Part shown: positions 1 through 10,386 of the stretch, one piece after another
Position numbering within the stretch: position 1 is the stretch's first letter
Layout of the letters: every line of letters starts with the position of its first letter
Assembly (NCBI RefSeq): GCF_014655595.1
Contig: NZ_BNBL01000013.1
Span: forward strand, 110,796 to 174,795
Origin: Streptomyces griseocarneus
GTDB taxonomy: Bacteria; Actinomycetota; Actinomycetes; Streptomycetales; Streptomycetaceae
Direction of reading: 5' to 3'
Length of the DNA stretch: 64,000 bases
Program-made: the position numbers and the translations under genes
Notes under the pieces: generated by a model
Told to the model about the DNA's origin: nothing
Seen by the model: the letters and a program-made list of their open reading frames with translations, nothing else
Database searches by the model: none

Positions 1-2572
<2,572 letters not shown>

Positions 2573-2681
2573 AGGTGCGGCTCCTTGCGGTGTTTCCGAG
2601 CACGTCTGGAGGGGTGGCGGACCGCGCTGTCCGACGCCCCCAGCATAGGTCGCCGCACGACGCGCGGTTGTCCACGGCCTC

Positions 2682-2710
2682 TTGCCCCGGGGCCGAGCCC
2701 TGCCATACTT
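2682..2710 (+). promoter_or_regulatory. Candidate promoter of the desaturase-TetR operon
   Basis: TTGCCC at 2682-2687 and ATACTT at 2705-2710 are 17 bp apart. They place the transcription start just before the palindrome at 2722-2739, so a repressor bound there would block elongation or promoter clearance. The hexamers are only moderately similar to consensus. Confidence 0.4.
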
Positions 2711-2721
2711 ACGAAGCCGTA

Positions 2722-2739
2722 GGTTACGGAACCGTAGCC
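2722..2739. promoter_or_regulatory. Palindromic operator, probable site of the adjacent TetR
   Basis: GGTTACGG-AA-CCGTAGCC is an inverted repeat with 8-bp arms and one mismatch. It lies about 40 nt before the desaturase start. A second, looser TACG...CCGTA pair directly precedes it (2710-2721), so two dimers may bind side by side. The TetR encoded in the same operon is the obvious candidate ligand-responsive repressor. Confidence 0.6.
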
Positions 2740-2777
2740 AGAGACCGTGACCAAGCCCCGACCCCCTGAGGGAACCC

Positions 2778-3770
2778 ATGACTGCAAGCCCCGACGTGAT
2801 CGAGAACGCGCCGCAGGCCCCGGAGAGTCCACTGCCGTCCGCCACGCTCGGAGGTGAGCGTCGCCGGTCGGTCGAGCAGATCACGCTGCTGGCGTTCATC
2901 GTCGTCCCGTTCGTGGCGCTGCTCGCCGCGGTCCCGCTGGCCTGGGGCTGGGGGGTGAGCTGGCTGGATCTGGGGCTGATGGTGGCGATGTACTACATCG
3001 GCTGCCACGGCATCACGATCGGCTTCCACCGTTACTTCACCCATGGCTCCTTCAAGGCGAAGCGGCCGCTGCGGATCGCGCTGGCGGTCATGGGCTCGCT
3101 GGCGGTCGAGGGGCCGGTGGTGCGCTGGGTGGCCGATCACCGCAAGCACCACAAGTTCTCGGACGCCGAGGGCGACCCGCACTCCCCCTGGCGCTACGGC
3201 GAGACCGTGCCGGCGCTGATGAAGGGGCTGTGGTGGGCGCACGTCGGCTGGATGTTCGACGAGGAGCAGACGCCGCAGCAGAAGTACGCCCCGGATCTGA
3301 TCAAGGATCCGGTCGTTCGGGCGATCTCGCGGCAGTTCGTGCTGTGGACGACGCTGTCGCTGCTGATCCCGCCGCTGGTGGGCGGGCTGGCGACGTGGTC
3401 GTGGCAGGGGGCGCTGACGGCGTTCTTCTGGGGTTCGCTGGTCCGGGTGGCGCTGCTGCACCACGTGACGTGGTCGATCAATTCCATCTGCCACGCGGTG
3501 GGCAAGCGCCCGTTCAAGTCGCGGGACCGTTCGGGCAACGTCTGGTGGCTGGCCGTGCTCTCGTGCGGTGAGTCCTGGCACAACCTGCACCACGCCGACC
3601 CCACGTCGGCGCGGCACGGCGTGCTGAAGGGGCAGCTGGATTCCAGCGCCCGTATCATCCGCTGGTTCGAGAAGGCGGGCTGGGCGTACGACGTGCGCTG
3701 GCCGGACGCGGGCCGGATCGAGTCGAAGCGGAATTCCCAGGGGAAGGAAGATGCCGTTCACGCGGCATGA
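2778..3770 (+). CDS. Membrane acyl-CoA/acyl-lipid delta-9-type fatty acid desaturase
   Basis: This is a di-iron membrane desaturase that introduces a double bond into long acyl chains, which affects membrane fluidity. All three histidine boxes are present: HRYFTH at residues 84-89, HRKHH at 121-125 and HNLHH at 268-272. Hydrophobic segments flank them at about 36-60, 63-82, 100-118 and 190-225. The length of 330 aa is normal for the stearoyl-CoA desaturase family. The ATG at 2778 is preceded by a GAGGG Shine-Dalgarno. The stop overlaps the TetR start by 4 bp (ATGA), so the two are translationally coupled and the regulator probably senses acyl chains and controls its own operon. The exact substrate and regiospecificity cannot be read from sequence. 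Confidence 0.93.
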   Translation: MTASPDVIENAPQAPESPLPSATLGGERRRSVEQITLLAFIVVPFVALLAAVPLAWGWGVSWLDLGLMVAMYYIGCHGITIGFHRYFTHGSFKAKRPLRIALAVMGSLAVEGPVVRWVADHRKHHKFSDAEGDPHSPWRYGETVPALMKGLWWAHVGWMFDEEQTPQQKYAPDLIKDPVVRAISRQFVLWTTLSLLIPPLVGGLATWSWQGALTAFFWGSLVRVALLHHVTWSINSICHAVGKRPFKSRDRSGNVWWLAVLSCGESWHNLHHADPTSARHGVLKGQLDSSARIIRWFEKAGWAYDVRWPDAGRIESKRNSQGKEDAVHAA

Positions 3771-4465
3771 TTGACAGCGTGGCGATCGACAGCAATACCA
3801 CCAGTGACAAGGACCTGCCCGCGGCTCCGGCGCCCCGGCGTGCCCGGCCCCGCCGGGTGCGGATGACGGGCGCGGAGCGCCGGGAGCAACTGCTGGACAT
3901 CGGTCGCACGCTCTTCGCCGAGCGGGGGTTCGAGGGGACGTCGGTGGAGGAGATCGCGGCGAAGGCCGGGGTCTCCAAGCCGGTGGTCTACGAGCATTTC
4001 GGCGGCAAGGAGGGGCTGTACGCAGTGGTCGTGGACCGCGAGATGCGGCAGCTGCTCGACATGGTGACGGGGGCGCTGACCGCGGGCCATCCGCGGGAGC
4101 TGCTGGAGCAGGCGGCGTTCGCTCTGCTGGACTACATCGAGAAGTCCACGGACGGCTTCCGCATCCTGGTCCGGGATTCGCCGGTGGCGCAGTCGACGGG
4201 CACGTTCGCGTCGCTGATCAGCGACATCGCCACCCAGGTCGAGGACATTCTGGGCCTGGAGTTCAAGGCGCGCGGCTTCGACCCGAAGCTGGCCCCGCTG
4301 TACGCGCAGGCGCTGGTGGGCATGGTGGCCCTGACGGGCCAGTGGTGGCTGGACGTCCGCAAGCCGCGCAAGGCGGAGGTGGCGGCGCACCTGGTGAACC
4401 TGGCCTGGCACGGCCTCGACGGCCTGGAGGCCAAGCCGCGGCTGGTGGGGCACCGCAAGAGCTGA
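3767..4465 (+). CDS. TetR-family regulator of the desaturase operon
   Basis: The N-terminal TetR DNA-binding domain covers residues 35-82; the helix-turn-helix runs through EEIAAKAGVSKPVVYEHF. The C-terminal ligand domain extends to residue 232. The first 30 residues are an Arg/Pro-rich tail not needed for the fold, so the true start could be slightly downstream. I kept the ATG at 3767 because it overlaps the desaturase stop as ATGA. Regulators of this arrangement typically respond to acyl-CoA and balance unsaturated lipid synthesis. That role, and binding to the palindrome at 2722-2739, is inference from position. Confidence 0.88.
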   Translation: MIDSVAIDSNTTSDKDLPAAPAPRRARPRRVRMTGAERREQLLDIGRTLFAERGFEGTSVEEIAAKAGVSKPVVYEHFGGKEGLYAVVVDREMRQLLDMVTGALTAGHPRELLEQAAFALLDYIEKSTDGFRILVRDSPVAQSTGTFASLISDIATQVEDILGLEFKARGFDPKLAPLYAQALVGMVALTGQWWLDVRKPRKAEVAAHLVNLAWHGLDGLEAKPRLVGHRKS

Positions 4466-4476
4466 CGGGGGCGGTA

Positions 4477-4512
4477 CGCGGGGCGGGGCGCTTGCGGGCG
4501 CCCCGCCCCGCG
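4477..4512. terminator. Terminator hairpin after the desaturase-TetR operon
   Basis: Perfect 14-bp GC stem: left arm 4477-4490, 8-nt loop, right arm 4499-4512, beginning 12 nt after the TetR stop. There is no U-tract, as is common in Streptomyces. Confidence 0.75.
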
Positions 4513-4589
4513 TCGTGACGCCTGGGATCACGGGCCTGATGGTGTGCTGAGATGCCCGCCACTCGTTCGAATGAGTGATCCGATCATTG

Positions 4590-4603
4590 TCTTGACATCA
4601 AGA
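4590..4603. promoter_or_regulatory. Palindrome overlapping a -35 element upstream of the MarR gene
   Basis: TCTTGA-CA-TCAAGA is a perfect 6-bp inverted repeat. It contains TTGACA (4592-4597), a consensus -35 hexamer. It ends 34 bp before the MarR start, a position suited to autoregulation by the encoded MarR dimer. Confidence 0.5.
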
Positions 4604-4637
4604 GACTTCATGTCGACAGACCAACTACACTGATCCC

Positions 4638-5135
4638 ATGGAGGACGAGGTCGATCGGCTGGTCGCGGCGTGGCGCCGAGAGCGCCCCGACCTCGACGTG
4701 GAACCACTCGAAGTGCTCAGCCGGGTCAGCAGGCTCGCCCGCCACCTCGACCGGGCCCGGCGGCTGGCGTTCGCCGAGCACGAGCTCGAGCCGTGGGAGT
4801 TCGACGTGCTCACCGCGCTGCGCCGGGCCGGCGACCCGTACCAGCTCTCGCCGGGACAGCTGCTGACCCAGACGCTGGTCACCTCCGGCACGATGACCAA
4901 CCGCATCGACCGGCTCGCCAAGAAGGGCCTGGTCCAGCGCGAGCCGGACCCCAGCGACCGGCGCGGCGTGCTCGTCCGGCTGACCGCCGAGGGCCGGGAC
5001 CGCGCCGACCAGGCGCTCGCCGGGCTGCTCGCCCAGGAGCGGGCGATCCTCGCCGAGCTGTCCTCCGCACAGCGGGCCGATCTGGCCGGTCTGCTACGCC
5101 AGTTGACCGCCCCGTTCGACAACGTCCCCGGCTAG
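4638..5135 (+). CDS. MarR-family winged-helix regulator
   Basis: The 165-aa protein has the MarR layout: a helical dimerisation N-terminus (1-45), a winged helix with recognition helix around residues 75-95 (TSGTMTNRIDRLAKKGLV), a DPSDRRGVLVRLT wing at about 103-117, and a C-terminal dimer helix. Members sense phenolic or other small ligands and usually repress neighbouring genes and themselves. No Shine-Dalgarno precedes the ATG at 4638, and TACACT at 4626-4631 would put the transcript start at the ATG, so the mRNA may be leaderless. The 3' end overlaps the convergent response-regulator gene by 42 bp. The target genes and ligand are unknown. Confidence 0.9.
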   Translation: MEDEVDRLVAAWRRERPDLDVEPLEVLSRVSRLARHLDRARRLAFAEHELEPWEFDVLTALRRAGDPYQLSPGQLLTQTLVTSGTMTNRIDRLAKKGLVQREPDPSDRRGVLVRLTAEGRDRADQALAGLLAQERAILAELSSAQRADLAGLLRQLTAPFDNVPG

Positions 5136-5900
5136 GTCCACCGGCCCCACCCCGGCCCGCCGCGCCAGCGCGACGGCGGCCAGCGTGGAGTGCACCCCGA
5201 GCTTGCCCAGCACGTTCTGCATGTGCGTGCGCACCGTGTGCGGGGAGAGGTAGAGGCGCTCGGCGACGGCCTTGCGGCCCAGGCCCGCCACCATGCAGCG
5301 CAGCACCTCGCGCTCGCGCGGGGTGAGCGACTCCACCAGCCGTTCGCTCTCGGTGCGGTGCTTGCGCGCGGCCGTCAGCTCCCGCAGGACGCCCGTGAGC
5401 AGGGCGGGCGGCAGATGCGTCTCGTCCCGCAGCACGCCCCGTATCACCGCGAGCAGCCGCGAGAGCGAGCAGTCCTTGGCGACCCAGCCCCCGGCCCCCG
5501 CCTGCAGCGCTCCCGCCGCGCGCCGGGGGTCGTCGCGCTCGGCCAGCACGACCGTGCGCACGCCCGGGTGGCCCGAGCGCACCCTCGCCACCAGCGAGAT
5601 GCCGTCCACCACACCCTCGGCCTGACCGCCCGGGCCGTCCACCGCGCCCGGCGCCCTCAGCTGCCCCGGCACCTGTGCGACGTCCGGTGCCACGGTGCCG
5701 AGGTCGGCGTCGATCAGCAGGACGTCGAAGCGCCGCCCTTCGCCCGCCGCGCGCTCCAGCGCGCGCAGGGCCGCCGGCCCGCTGCCGGCCGCCGAGACGT
5801 CCACGTCCTGCTCGGCCGCGAGGGCGGCGGCGAGCGACTCGGCGAAGATGCGGTGGTCGTCGACCACCAGTACCCGAATACGTGCCACAACCACCCCCAT
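5094..5900 (-). CDS. NarL/LuxR-type response regulator with enlarged receiver domain
   Basis: A receiver domain (about 6-160) is followed by a LuxR helix-turn-helix (about 195-245, SLTPREREVL... to KLGVHS). Acidic pocket D14/D15, phospho-acceptor D64 (LLID) and the conserved Lys 142 are all present, so phosphorylation is plausible. After D64 there is a Gly/Pro-rich insertion of roughly 25 residues (about 68-96) that ordinary receivers lack. No histidine kinase is adjacent, so the partner is unknown. I chose the ATG at 5898-5900; in-frame GTGs at 5894 and 5888 are possible, and upstream Shine-Dalgarno matches are poor. The gene is convergent with, and overlaps, the MarR gene by 42 bp. Confidence 0.85.
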   Translation of the reverse strand: MGVVVARIRVLVVDDHRIFAESLAAALAAEQDVDVSAAGSGPAALRALERAAGEGRRFDVLLIDADLGTVAPDVAQVPGQLRAPGAVDGPGGQAEGVVDGISLVARVRSGHPGVRTVVLAERDDPRRAAGALQAGAGGWVAKDCSLSRLLAVIRGVLRDETHLPPALLTGVLRELTAARKHRTESERLVESLTPREREVLRCMVAGLGRKAVAERLYLSPHTVRTHMQNVLGKLGVHSTLAAVALARRAGVGPVDLAGDVVERGGQLA

Positions 5901-6183
5901 ATCCCGGAAGACGAGGGCAGTGCGGGTACGGCGCCCGACCCGGAGCCGCCGCCAACGCGCGCACGGCCGCCGCCGTGCCCTGACAACCACCCCGCCCCGG
6001 GCGTCGTACCTGCCTGTCTCGCCCCCTGATCAGCGTCGGCCCCCACCGACGCTGTGCATCAGGGTACGGCCGGGGTCCGGCGACGGAAGGCGATTGGCAA
6101 AACTGCCTGACCCCGCTGTTTATCGTGAGCTTTATGTTCAGTATTGGGGCGGTGAACGACTCGGAACGACGGCATGCCGAACA
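5901..6183. other. Intergenic region upstream of the response regulator
   Basis: About 280 bp with no convincing gene. A locally AT-richer stretch (about 6117-6150) could hold the promoter for the minus-strand response regulator (GATAAA-like -10). No strong hairpin closes the galK operon here. Confidence 0.35.
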
Positions 6184-7338
6184 TCAGCCCACCCGCCGGG
6201 CGCCCTCCCCCGGTGCGACCGCGAAGATCCGCGGCGGCCGGTGGCCGGCGGCCGCGAAGGCGCCGGCGACGGCCCGCTGAACCTCCCCGGCGCCCGCCTC
6301 CTCGGTCAGCACCAGCGCCGAGCCCCCGAAGCCCGCCCCGGTCATCCGGGCCCCCAGGGCGCCCGCCTCCCCGGCCGCCGCGACCACCAGGTCCAGCTCC
6401 GGGCACGAGACGCCGAAGTCGTCGCGCAGCGAGGCGTGCCCGGCGGTCAGCAGCGGCCCGGCCGCCCGCGGGTCACCCGCCTCCAGCAGCGCCGCCACCG
6501 CACCGACGCGGTGGTTCTCGGTGACGACGTGCCGTACGAGCGGCCGCAGGCCCGCATCGCCGCGCAGCGCGTCGAGGGCGGCGGGCAGGTGTGCGTACGG
6601 CACGTCGCGCAGGGCGCGTACGCGTAAGCGCCGCGCGGCCGCCTCGCAGCCCGCGCGCCGCCGCGCGTATTCGCCGTCGCCGAGCGCGTGGGCGACCCGG
6701 GTGTCGGCCACCAGCAGCCGCAGGCCGTGGGCCGCCGGGTCGAAGGGGATCTGGCGCCGCGACAGGTCGCGGGTGTCGAGGTGCAGCGCGTGGCCCGCGA
6801 CGCAGCACGCGGAGGCCGTCTGGTCCATGGCGCCGCAGGGGACGCCCACGAAGGCGTTCTCCGCGCGGCGCGCCAGCCGCGCGAGCCCGGGCAGGTCCGT
6901 GAACGGCCCGTACAGCCCGTCCAGCGCGAGGGCCGTGGCGACCTCCAGCGCCGCCGAGGACGACAGCCCGGCCCCGGCCGGCACCTCGCTCTCCACGTGC
7001 AGGTCCGCGCCGCCGGCCGCGTGCCCGGCCTCGCGCAGCGCCCACAGGACGCCGGCCGGGTAGGCGGCCCAGCCGCGCACCGCGCCGGGTGCGAGCCGGT
7101 CCGCGCGCAGCTCGACGACGCCGCCTCCGGCCGCCGCCGAGTGCAGCCGCAGCAGCCCGTCCCGGCGCCGGCGGGCGGCCACCCAGGTCAGGTGCGGCAG
7201 CGCGAGGGGCAGCACGAAGCCTTCGCTGATGTCCGTGTACTCGCCGATGAGGTTGACCCGGCCGGGCGCGGCCCACACGCCCTCGCAGGGGGCGCCGTGG
7301 ACGGCCCGGAAGGCCTCGGCGGCCCGCCGGGCGCTCAC
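6184..7338 (-). CDS. galK: Galactokinase, contains an in-frame TTA codon
   Basis: Galactokinase phosphorylates galactose at C1 with ATP, the first committed Leloir step. The 384-aa GHMP kinase shows the substrate motif GRVNLIGEYTD at residues 26-36, the ATP loop VPAGAGLSSSAALE near 112-125, and the C-terminal glycine motif MTGAGFGGSALVL. The start is the GTG at 7336-7338, which overlaps the galE stop as GTGA. It is the last gene of galTEK. Codon 238 (6625-6627) is TTA, the rarest Streptomyces leucine codon, which requires the bldA tRNA. Translation may therefore depend on developmental stage. The flanking residues RR-L-RVRAL fit the family, so this is not a frameshift artefact. Confidence 0.96.
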   Translation of the reverse strand: MSARRAAEAFRAVHGAPCEGVWAAPGRVNLIGEYTDISEGFVLPLALPHLTWVAARRRRDGLLRLHSAAAGGGVVELRADRLAPGAVRGWAAYPAGVLWALREAGHAAGGADLHVESEVPAGAGLSSSAALEVATALALDGLYGPFTDLPGLARLARRAENAFVGVPCGAMDQTASACCVAGHALHLDTRDLSRRQIPFDPAAHGLRLLVADTRVAHALGDGEYARRRAGCEAAARRLRVRALRDVPYAHLPAALDALRGDAGLRPLVRHVVTENHRVGAVAALLEAGDPRAAGPLLTAGHASLRDDFGVSCPELDLVVAAAGEAGALGARMTGAGFGGSALVLTEEAGAGEVQRAVAGAFAAAGHRPPRIFAVAPGEGARRVG

Positions 7339-8306
7339 CGGCCTCCCCGGGTCCGCCGGGCGAACTCCCAGGCGTCCGCGACGATCCCGGCCAGCTCCCG
7401 GCGCTCGGGCCGCCAGCCGAGGAGCTTGTGCGCCCGTTCGGCGGAGGCGACCAGCACGGCCGGGTCGCCGGCCCGGCGCGGGGCGGGCGTCTCGGGGACG
7501 GGGTGGCCGGTGACCGCGCGGGCGGTCTCGATCACCTCGCGGACGGAGAAGCCGCTGCCGTTGCCGAGGTTGCAGATCAGGTGCTCGCCGGGGCGGGCGG
7601 CGCCGAGGGCGAGCAGGTGGGCCTCGGCGAGGTCGGCGACGTGGATGTAGTCGCGCACGCAGGTGCCGTCCGGGGTGGGGTAGTCGTCGCCGTGGACCGA
7701 GACCGCCTCCCGCTCGCCGAGGGCGACCTGCAGGACGATCGGGATGAGGTGCGACTCGGGGTCGTGCCGCTCGCCGTGCCGGCCGTGCGCCCCCGCGACG
7801 TTGAAGTAGCGCAGCGACACGGCGGCCAGGCCGTGGGCCGCGCACTCGCCGCCGATCATGTGGTCGACCGCGAGCTTGGTGGCGCCGTAGGGGTTGGTGG
7901 GGCGGGTGGGGGCGTCCTCGGTGAGGGGGACGGTGTCCGGCTCGCCGTAGGTGGCGGCCGTGGAGGAGAAGACGAGGGTCCGCACGCCCGCCTCCCGCAT
8001 GGCGTCGAGCAGCTCGAGCGTGCCGCCGACGTTGTTGCGCCAGTACTCCTCGGGCCGGGCCACCGACTCCCCCACCTGCGAGAACGCGGCGAAGTGCAGG
8101 ACGGCGTCGTACGAGCCGTCCAGATGGCGCGCGGCGTCCTGGACGCGCCCCTCGATGAAGCGCGCGCCCTCGGGCACGGCGGTGCGGTGGCCCGTGGAGA
8201 GGTCGTCGAGCACGGTCACGGCGTGACCGGCCCGCAGCAGACGCGCCGCCACGACGCTGCCGACATAGCCCGCGCCACCGGTGACCAGGCAGTTCTTGCC
8301 GTTCAT
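7335..8306 (-). CDS. galE: UDP-glucose 4-epimerase
   Basis: Interconverts UDP-galactose and UDP-glucose with bound NAD. The extended SDR fold is clear: dinucleotide motif GGAGYVG at residues 10-16, substrate-side SSTAATYG near 114-121, and the catalytic pair Y140xxxK144 (YGATK). Length 323 aa is normal. It overlaps galT upstream (ATGA, 4 bp) and galK downstream (GTGA, 4 bp), so the three enzymes are translated as a coupled set. It could also feed UDP-sugars to cell-surface glycan synthesis. Confidence 0.96.
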   Translation of the reverse strand: MNGKNCLVTGGAGYVGSVVAARLLRAGHAVTVLDDLSTGHRTAVPEGARFIEGRVQDAARHLDGSYDAVLHFAAFSQVGESVARPEEYWRNNVGGTLELLDAMREAGVRTLVFSSTAATYGEPDTVPLTEDAPTRPTNPYGATKLAVDHMIGGECAAHGLAAVSLRYFNVAGAHGRHGERHDPESHLIPIVLQVALGEREAVSVHGDDYPTPDGTCVRDYIHVADLAEAHLLALGAARPGEHLICNLGNGSGFSVREVIETARAVTGHPVPETPAPRRAGDPAVLVASAERAHKLLGWRPERRELAGIVADAWEFARRTRGGR

Positions 8307-9349
8307 TCGCTCGCTACCTCTCGCAGTCGGCGCGCCGCGGCCTCGGGCGGCACATCGTTGATGAACACGTTCATGCCGGATTCCGAACCGGCGAGGAACT
8401 TCAGCTTTCCGGGAGCGCGGCGAATGGTGAAAAGCTCGAGGTGAAGGGCGAATTCACTCCTGTGGGGGTGGTGGAAGGGCGCCTGGTGCCAGGCGGCGAC
8501 GTACGGCGTGGGCGGCTCGCCGGGGCCGAAGAGCCGGTCGAAGCGCCGCAGGAGTTCCAGGTGGATCCTGGGGAACTCGGTGCGTGCCGCGTCGTCGAGG
8601 GCGAGCAGGTCGGGCACCCGGCGGCGCGGGTGGAGGTGGACCTCGTAGGGCCAGCGGGCGGCGTGGGGCACGAAGGCCGTCCAGTGCTCGCCGGCGAGGA
8701 CGACGCGGCGGCCGTCGGCGAGTTCGGCGGCCACGGTGTCGTCGAAGAGGTTCCGCCCGCCGGTGCGGGCGTGGTGGGCGGCGACGGAGTCGAGGACGTG
8801 TCCGGTGCGCGGGGTGACGAAGGGGTAGGCGTAGATCTGGCCGTGCGGGTGGCCGAGGGTCACGCCGATCTCGGGGCCGCGGTTCTCGAAGCAGAAGACC
8901 TGTTCGACGCCGTCCAGCGCGCCCAGTTCGGCGGTGCGGTCGGTCCAGGCCGCCAGGACGAGCGCGGCGCGGTCCTCGTCGAGGTCCGCGAAGGAGGCGT
9001 GGTGGTCGTCGGTGAAGCAGACCACCTCGCAGCGGCCCGTGCCGCCGGCCAGCGAGGGGAAACGATTCTCGAAGACGGCGACCTCGTAGTCGGCGGCCGG
9101 GATCTCGGTGGGCCGCCCGGGCCGGGAGGGGCACAGCGGGCACTGGTCGGCCGGCGGGTGGTACGTACGGGACTGGCGGTGGGAGGCGATGACGACGTCG
9201 TCGCCGAGCAGCGGGTCGCGGCGGATCTCGGTCAGGGAGCGCGGCGGCCGCAGCGGCCGGGGGTCGGCGGCGTCGCGCACGGCGTCGTCGCGGGAGTCGT
9301 AGTAGATCAGCTCGCGGCCGTCCGCGAGCCGGGTCGCCGTCTTCTTCAC
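8303..9349 (-). CDS. galT: Galactose-1-phosphate uridylyltransferase
   Basis: Transfers UMP from UDP-glucose to galactose-1-phosphate in the Leloir pathway. The HIT-superfamily active site HPHGQ is at residues 167-171 with nucleophile H169. A metal-binding CPLC pair is at C70/C73, and the C-terminal HLELF histidine motif is present. The start is the GTG at 9347-9349, preceded by GAGGAGG at 9354-9360. It is the first gene of the galTEK operon, reading leftwards from the promoter at 9387-9415. Confidence 0.95.
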   Translation of the reverse strand: MKKTATRLADGRELIYYDSRDDAVRDAADPRPLRPPRSLTEIRRDPLLGDDVVIASHRQSRTYHPPADQCPLCPSRPGRPTEIPAADYEVAVFENRFPSLAGGTGRCEVVCFTDDHHASFADLDEDRAALVLAAWTDRTAELGALDGVEQVFCFENRGPEIGVTLGHPHGQIYAYPFVTPRTGHVLDSVAAHHARTGGRNLFDDTVAAELADGRRVVLAGEHWTAFVPHAARWPYEVHLHPRRRVPDLLALDDAARTEFPRIHLELLRRFDRLFGPGEPPTPYVAAWHQAPFHHPHRSEFALHLELFTIRRAPGKLKFLAGSESGMNVFINDVPPEAAARRLREVASE

Positions 9350-9386
9350 GCCGCCTCCTCACACACCACCACACAGAAGCGAACAC

Positions 9387-9415
9387 AAAGAAGCACGACC
9401 GGACAGCCCGGTCAA
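9387..9415 (-). promoter_or_regulatory. Candidate galTEK promoter with T/G-rich repeat downstream
   Basis: On the minus strand, TTGACC (9410-9415) and TTCTTT (9387-9392) are 17 bp apart. Just downstream, between the likely start point and the Shine-Dalgarno, lies a T/G-rich direct repeat (TTTGTGTTC / TTCTGTGTG), a layout used by DeoR-type sugar repressors. This is the only candidate promoter seen for the operon. Confidence 0.45.
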
Positions 9416-9428
9416 CGGTGCGCGTCGG

Positions 9429-10148
9429 CTACGGCGCCCCCGGGACGCCCCGCGGCGGAGCCTGCGGCGGGATCCGGCCGCCGCCGCTCGTGGCCCGGTC
9501 CAGCAGCCCCGTACGGGCGGCCAGGGCCGCCGCCTCCAGGCGGGAGCCCACCCCGAGCTTCATCAGGACGCGCTGGACGTGCGTACGGGCCGTGCTGGGC
9601 GCTATCCCCATGCCCGCGGCGATCAGGCGGGTGTCCTCGCCCTCGGCGACCCGCACCAGCACCTCGACCTCACGCGGGGTCAGCAGCTGCAGCAGCCGGG
9701 CGCCCTCGTCGTCGGGCTGGGCGGCGGGGTTGAGCAGCTCGGCGAAGGAGCCCTGCAGCAGCTGGGGGTCGACGGCGGCCTCGCCCGCCCGGGCCTTCAT
9801 CATGGCGCGCTCGACGCCCTCGATGCGTTCGTTGTGCCGTACGTAGCCGGAGGCGCCGGCGGCGAAGGCGGCCGCGATGCCCAGCGGGCTCGGCACCGGC
9901 CCGAGCACGACGACCGCGACCTGCGGCCGCTCGCGCTTGATGCGCACCACCGGGTCGAAGGCGCCCGGCTCGGCCGGGGCCGCGGTGCCCAGCAGGCACA
10001 CCTCGGGGGCCCGGCTGATGACCAGATCGGCCGCCCCGGCGCTGGGCGCGGCTGCGGCCAGCACGCGGTGGCCGCGCAACTTCAGTGCCGAGGCGAGGGC
10101 CTCGGCCAGCAGACGATGGTCGTCGACCACCATGAGCCGCACGCCCAT
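9429..10148 (-). CDS. Atypical LuxR-type response regulator lacking the phospho-acceptor Asp
   Basis: A receiver-like domain (1-120) is followed by a LuxR helix-turn-helix (about 155-202, LLTPREVEVL to KLGVGS). The first acidic pair D9/D10 is kept. The position that should hold the phospho-acceptor is Gly 54 (VCLLGTAAP), and the conserved Lys after strand 5 is Arg (GYVRHN). It therefore probably cannot be phosphorylated in the normal way and may be a constitutive, ligand-controlled or partner-controlled regulator. No kinase gene is nearby. The ATG at 10146-10148 directly precedes VRLMVVDDH, the expected receiver start. The C-terminus is Pro/Gly-rich. Confidence 0.88.
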   Translation of the reverse strand: MGVRLMVVDDHRLLAEALASALKLRGHRVLAAAAPSAGAADLVISRAPEVCLLGTAAPAEPGAFDPVVRIKRERPQVAVVVLGPVPSPLGIAAAFAAGASGYVRHNERIEGVERAMMKARAGEAAVDPQLLQGSFAELLNPAAQPDDEGARLLQLLTPREVEVLVRVAEGEDTRLIAAGMGIAPSTARTHVQRVLMKLGVGSRLEAAALAARTGLLDRATSGGGRIPPQAPPRGVPGAP

Positions 10149-10386
10149 GCGTTTCCCCCCTGTCGCCCGCTGCCGCCCTCTGCCCGCCCGCCCAGGTCTC
10201 CCGGCACCCTCTTGCCCCCGGAAGCTACACGCTTGTTCGACGTTCCGCGCCCCTTACCGGTGAGAAGTCCCCCGGAATGCCGAAATCCCTGCCAATCACG
10301 TGTACTTCGCGACTGAAACGGATCGTTCAGGCATGTACGCGCGATGGACAGGGATGCGGCTCGAGGCGTTCCTCAAACGATCAGTA

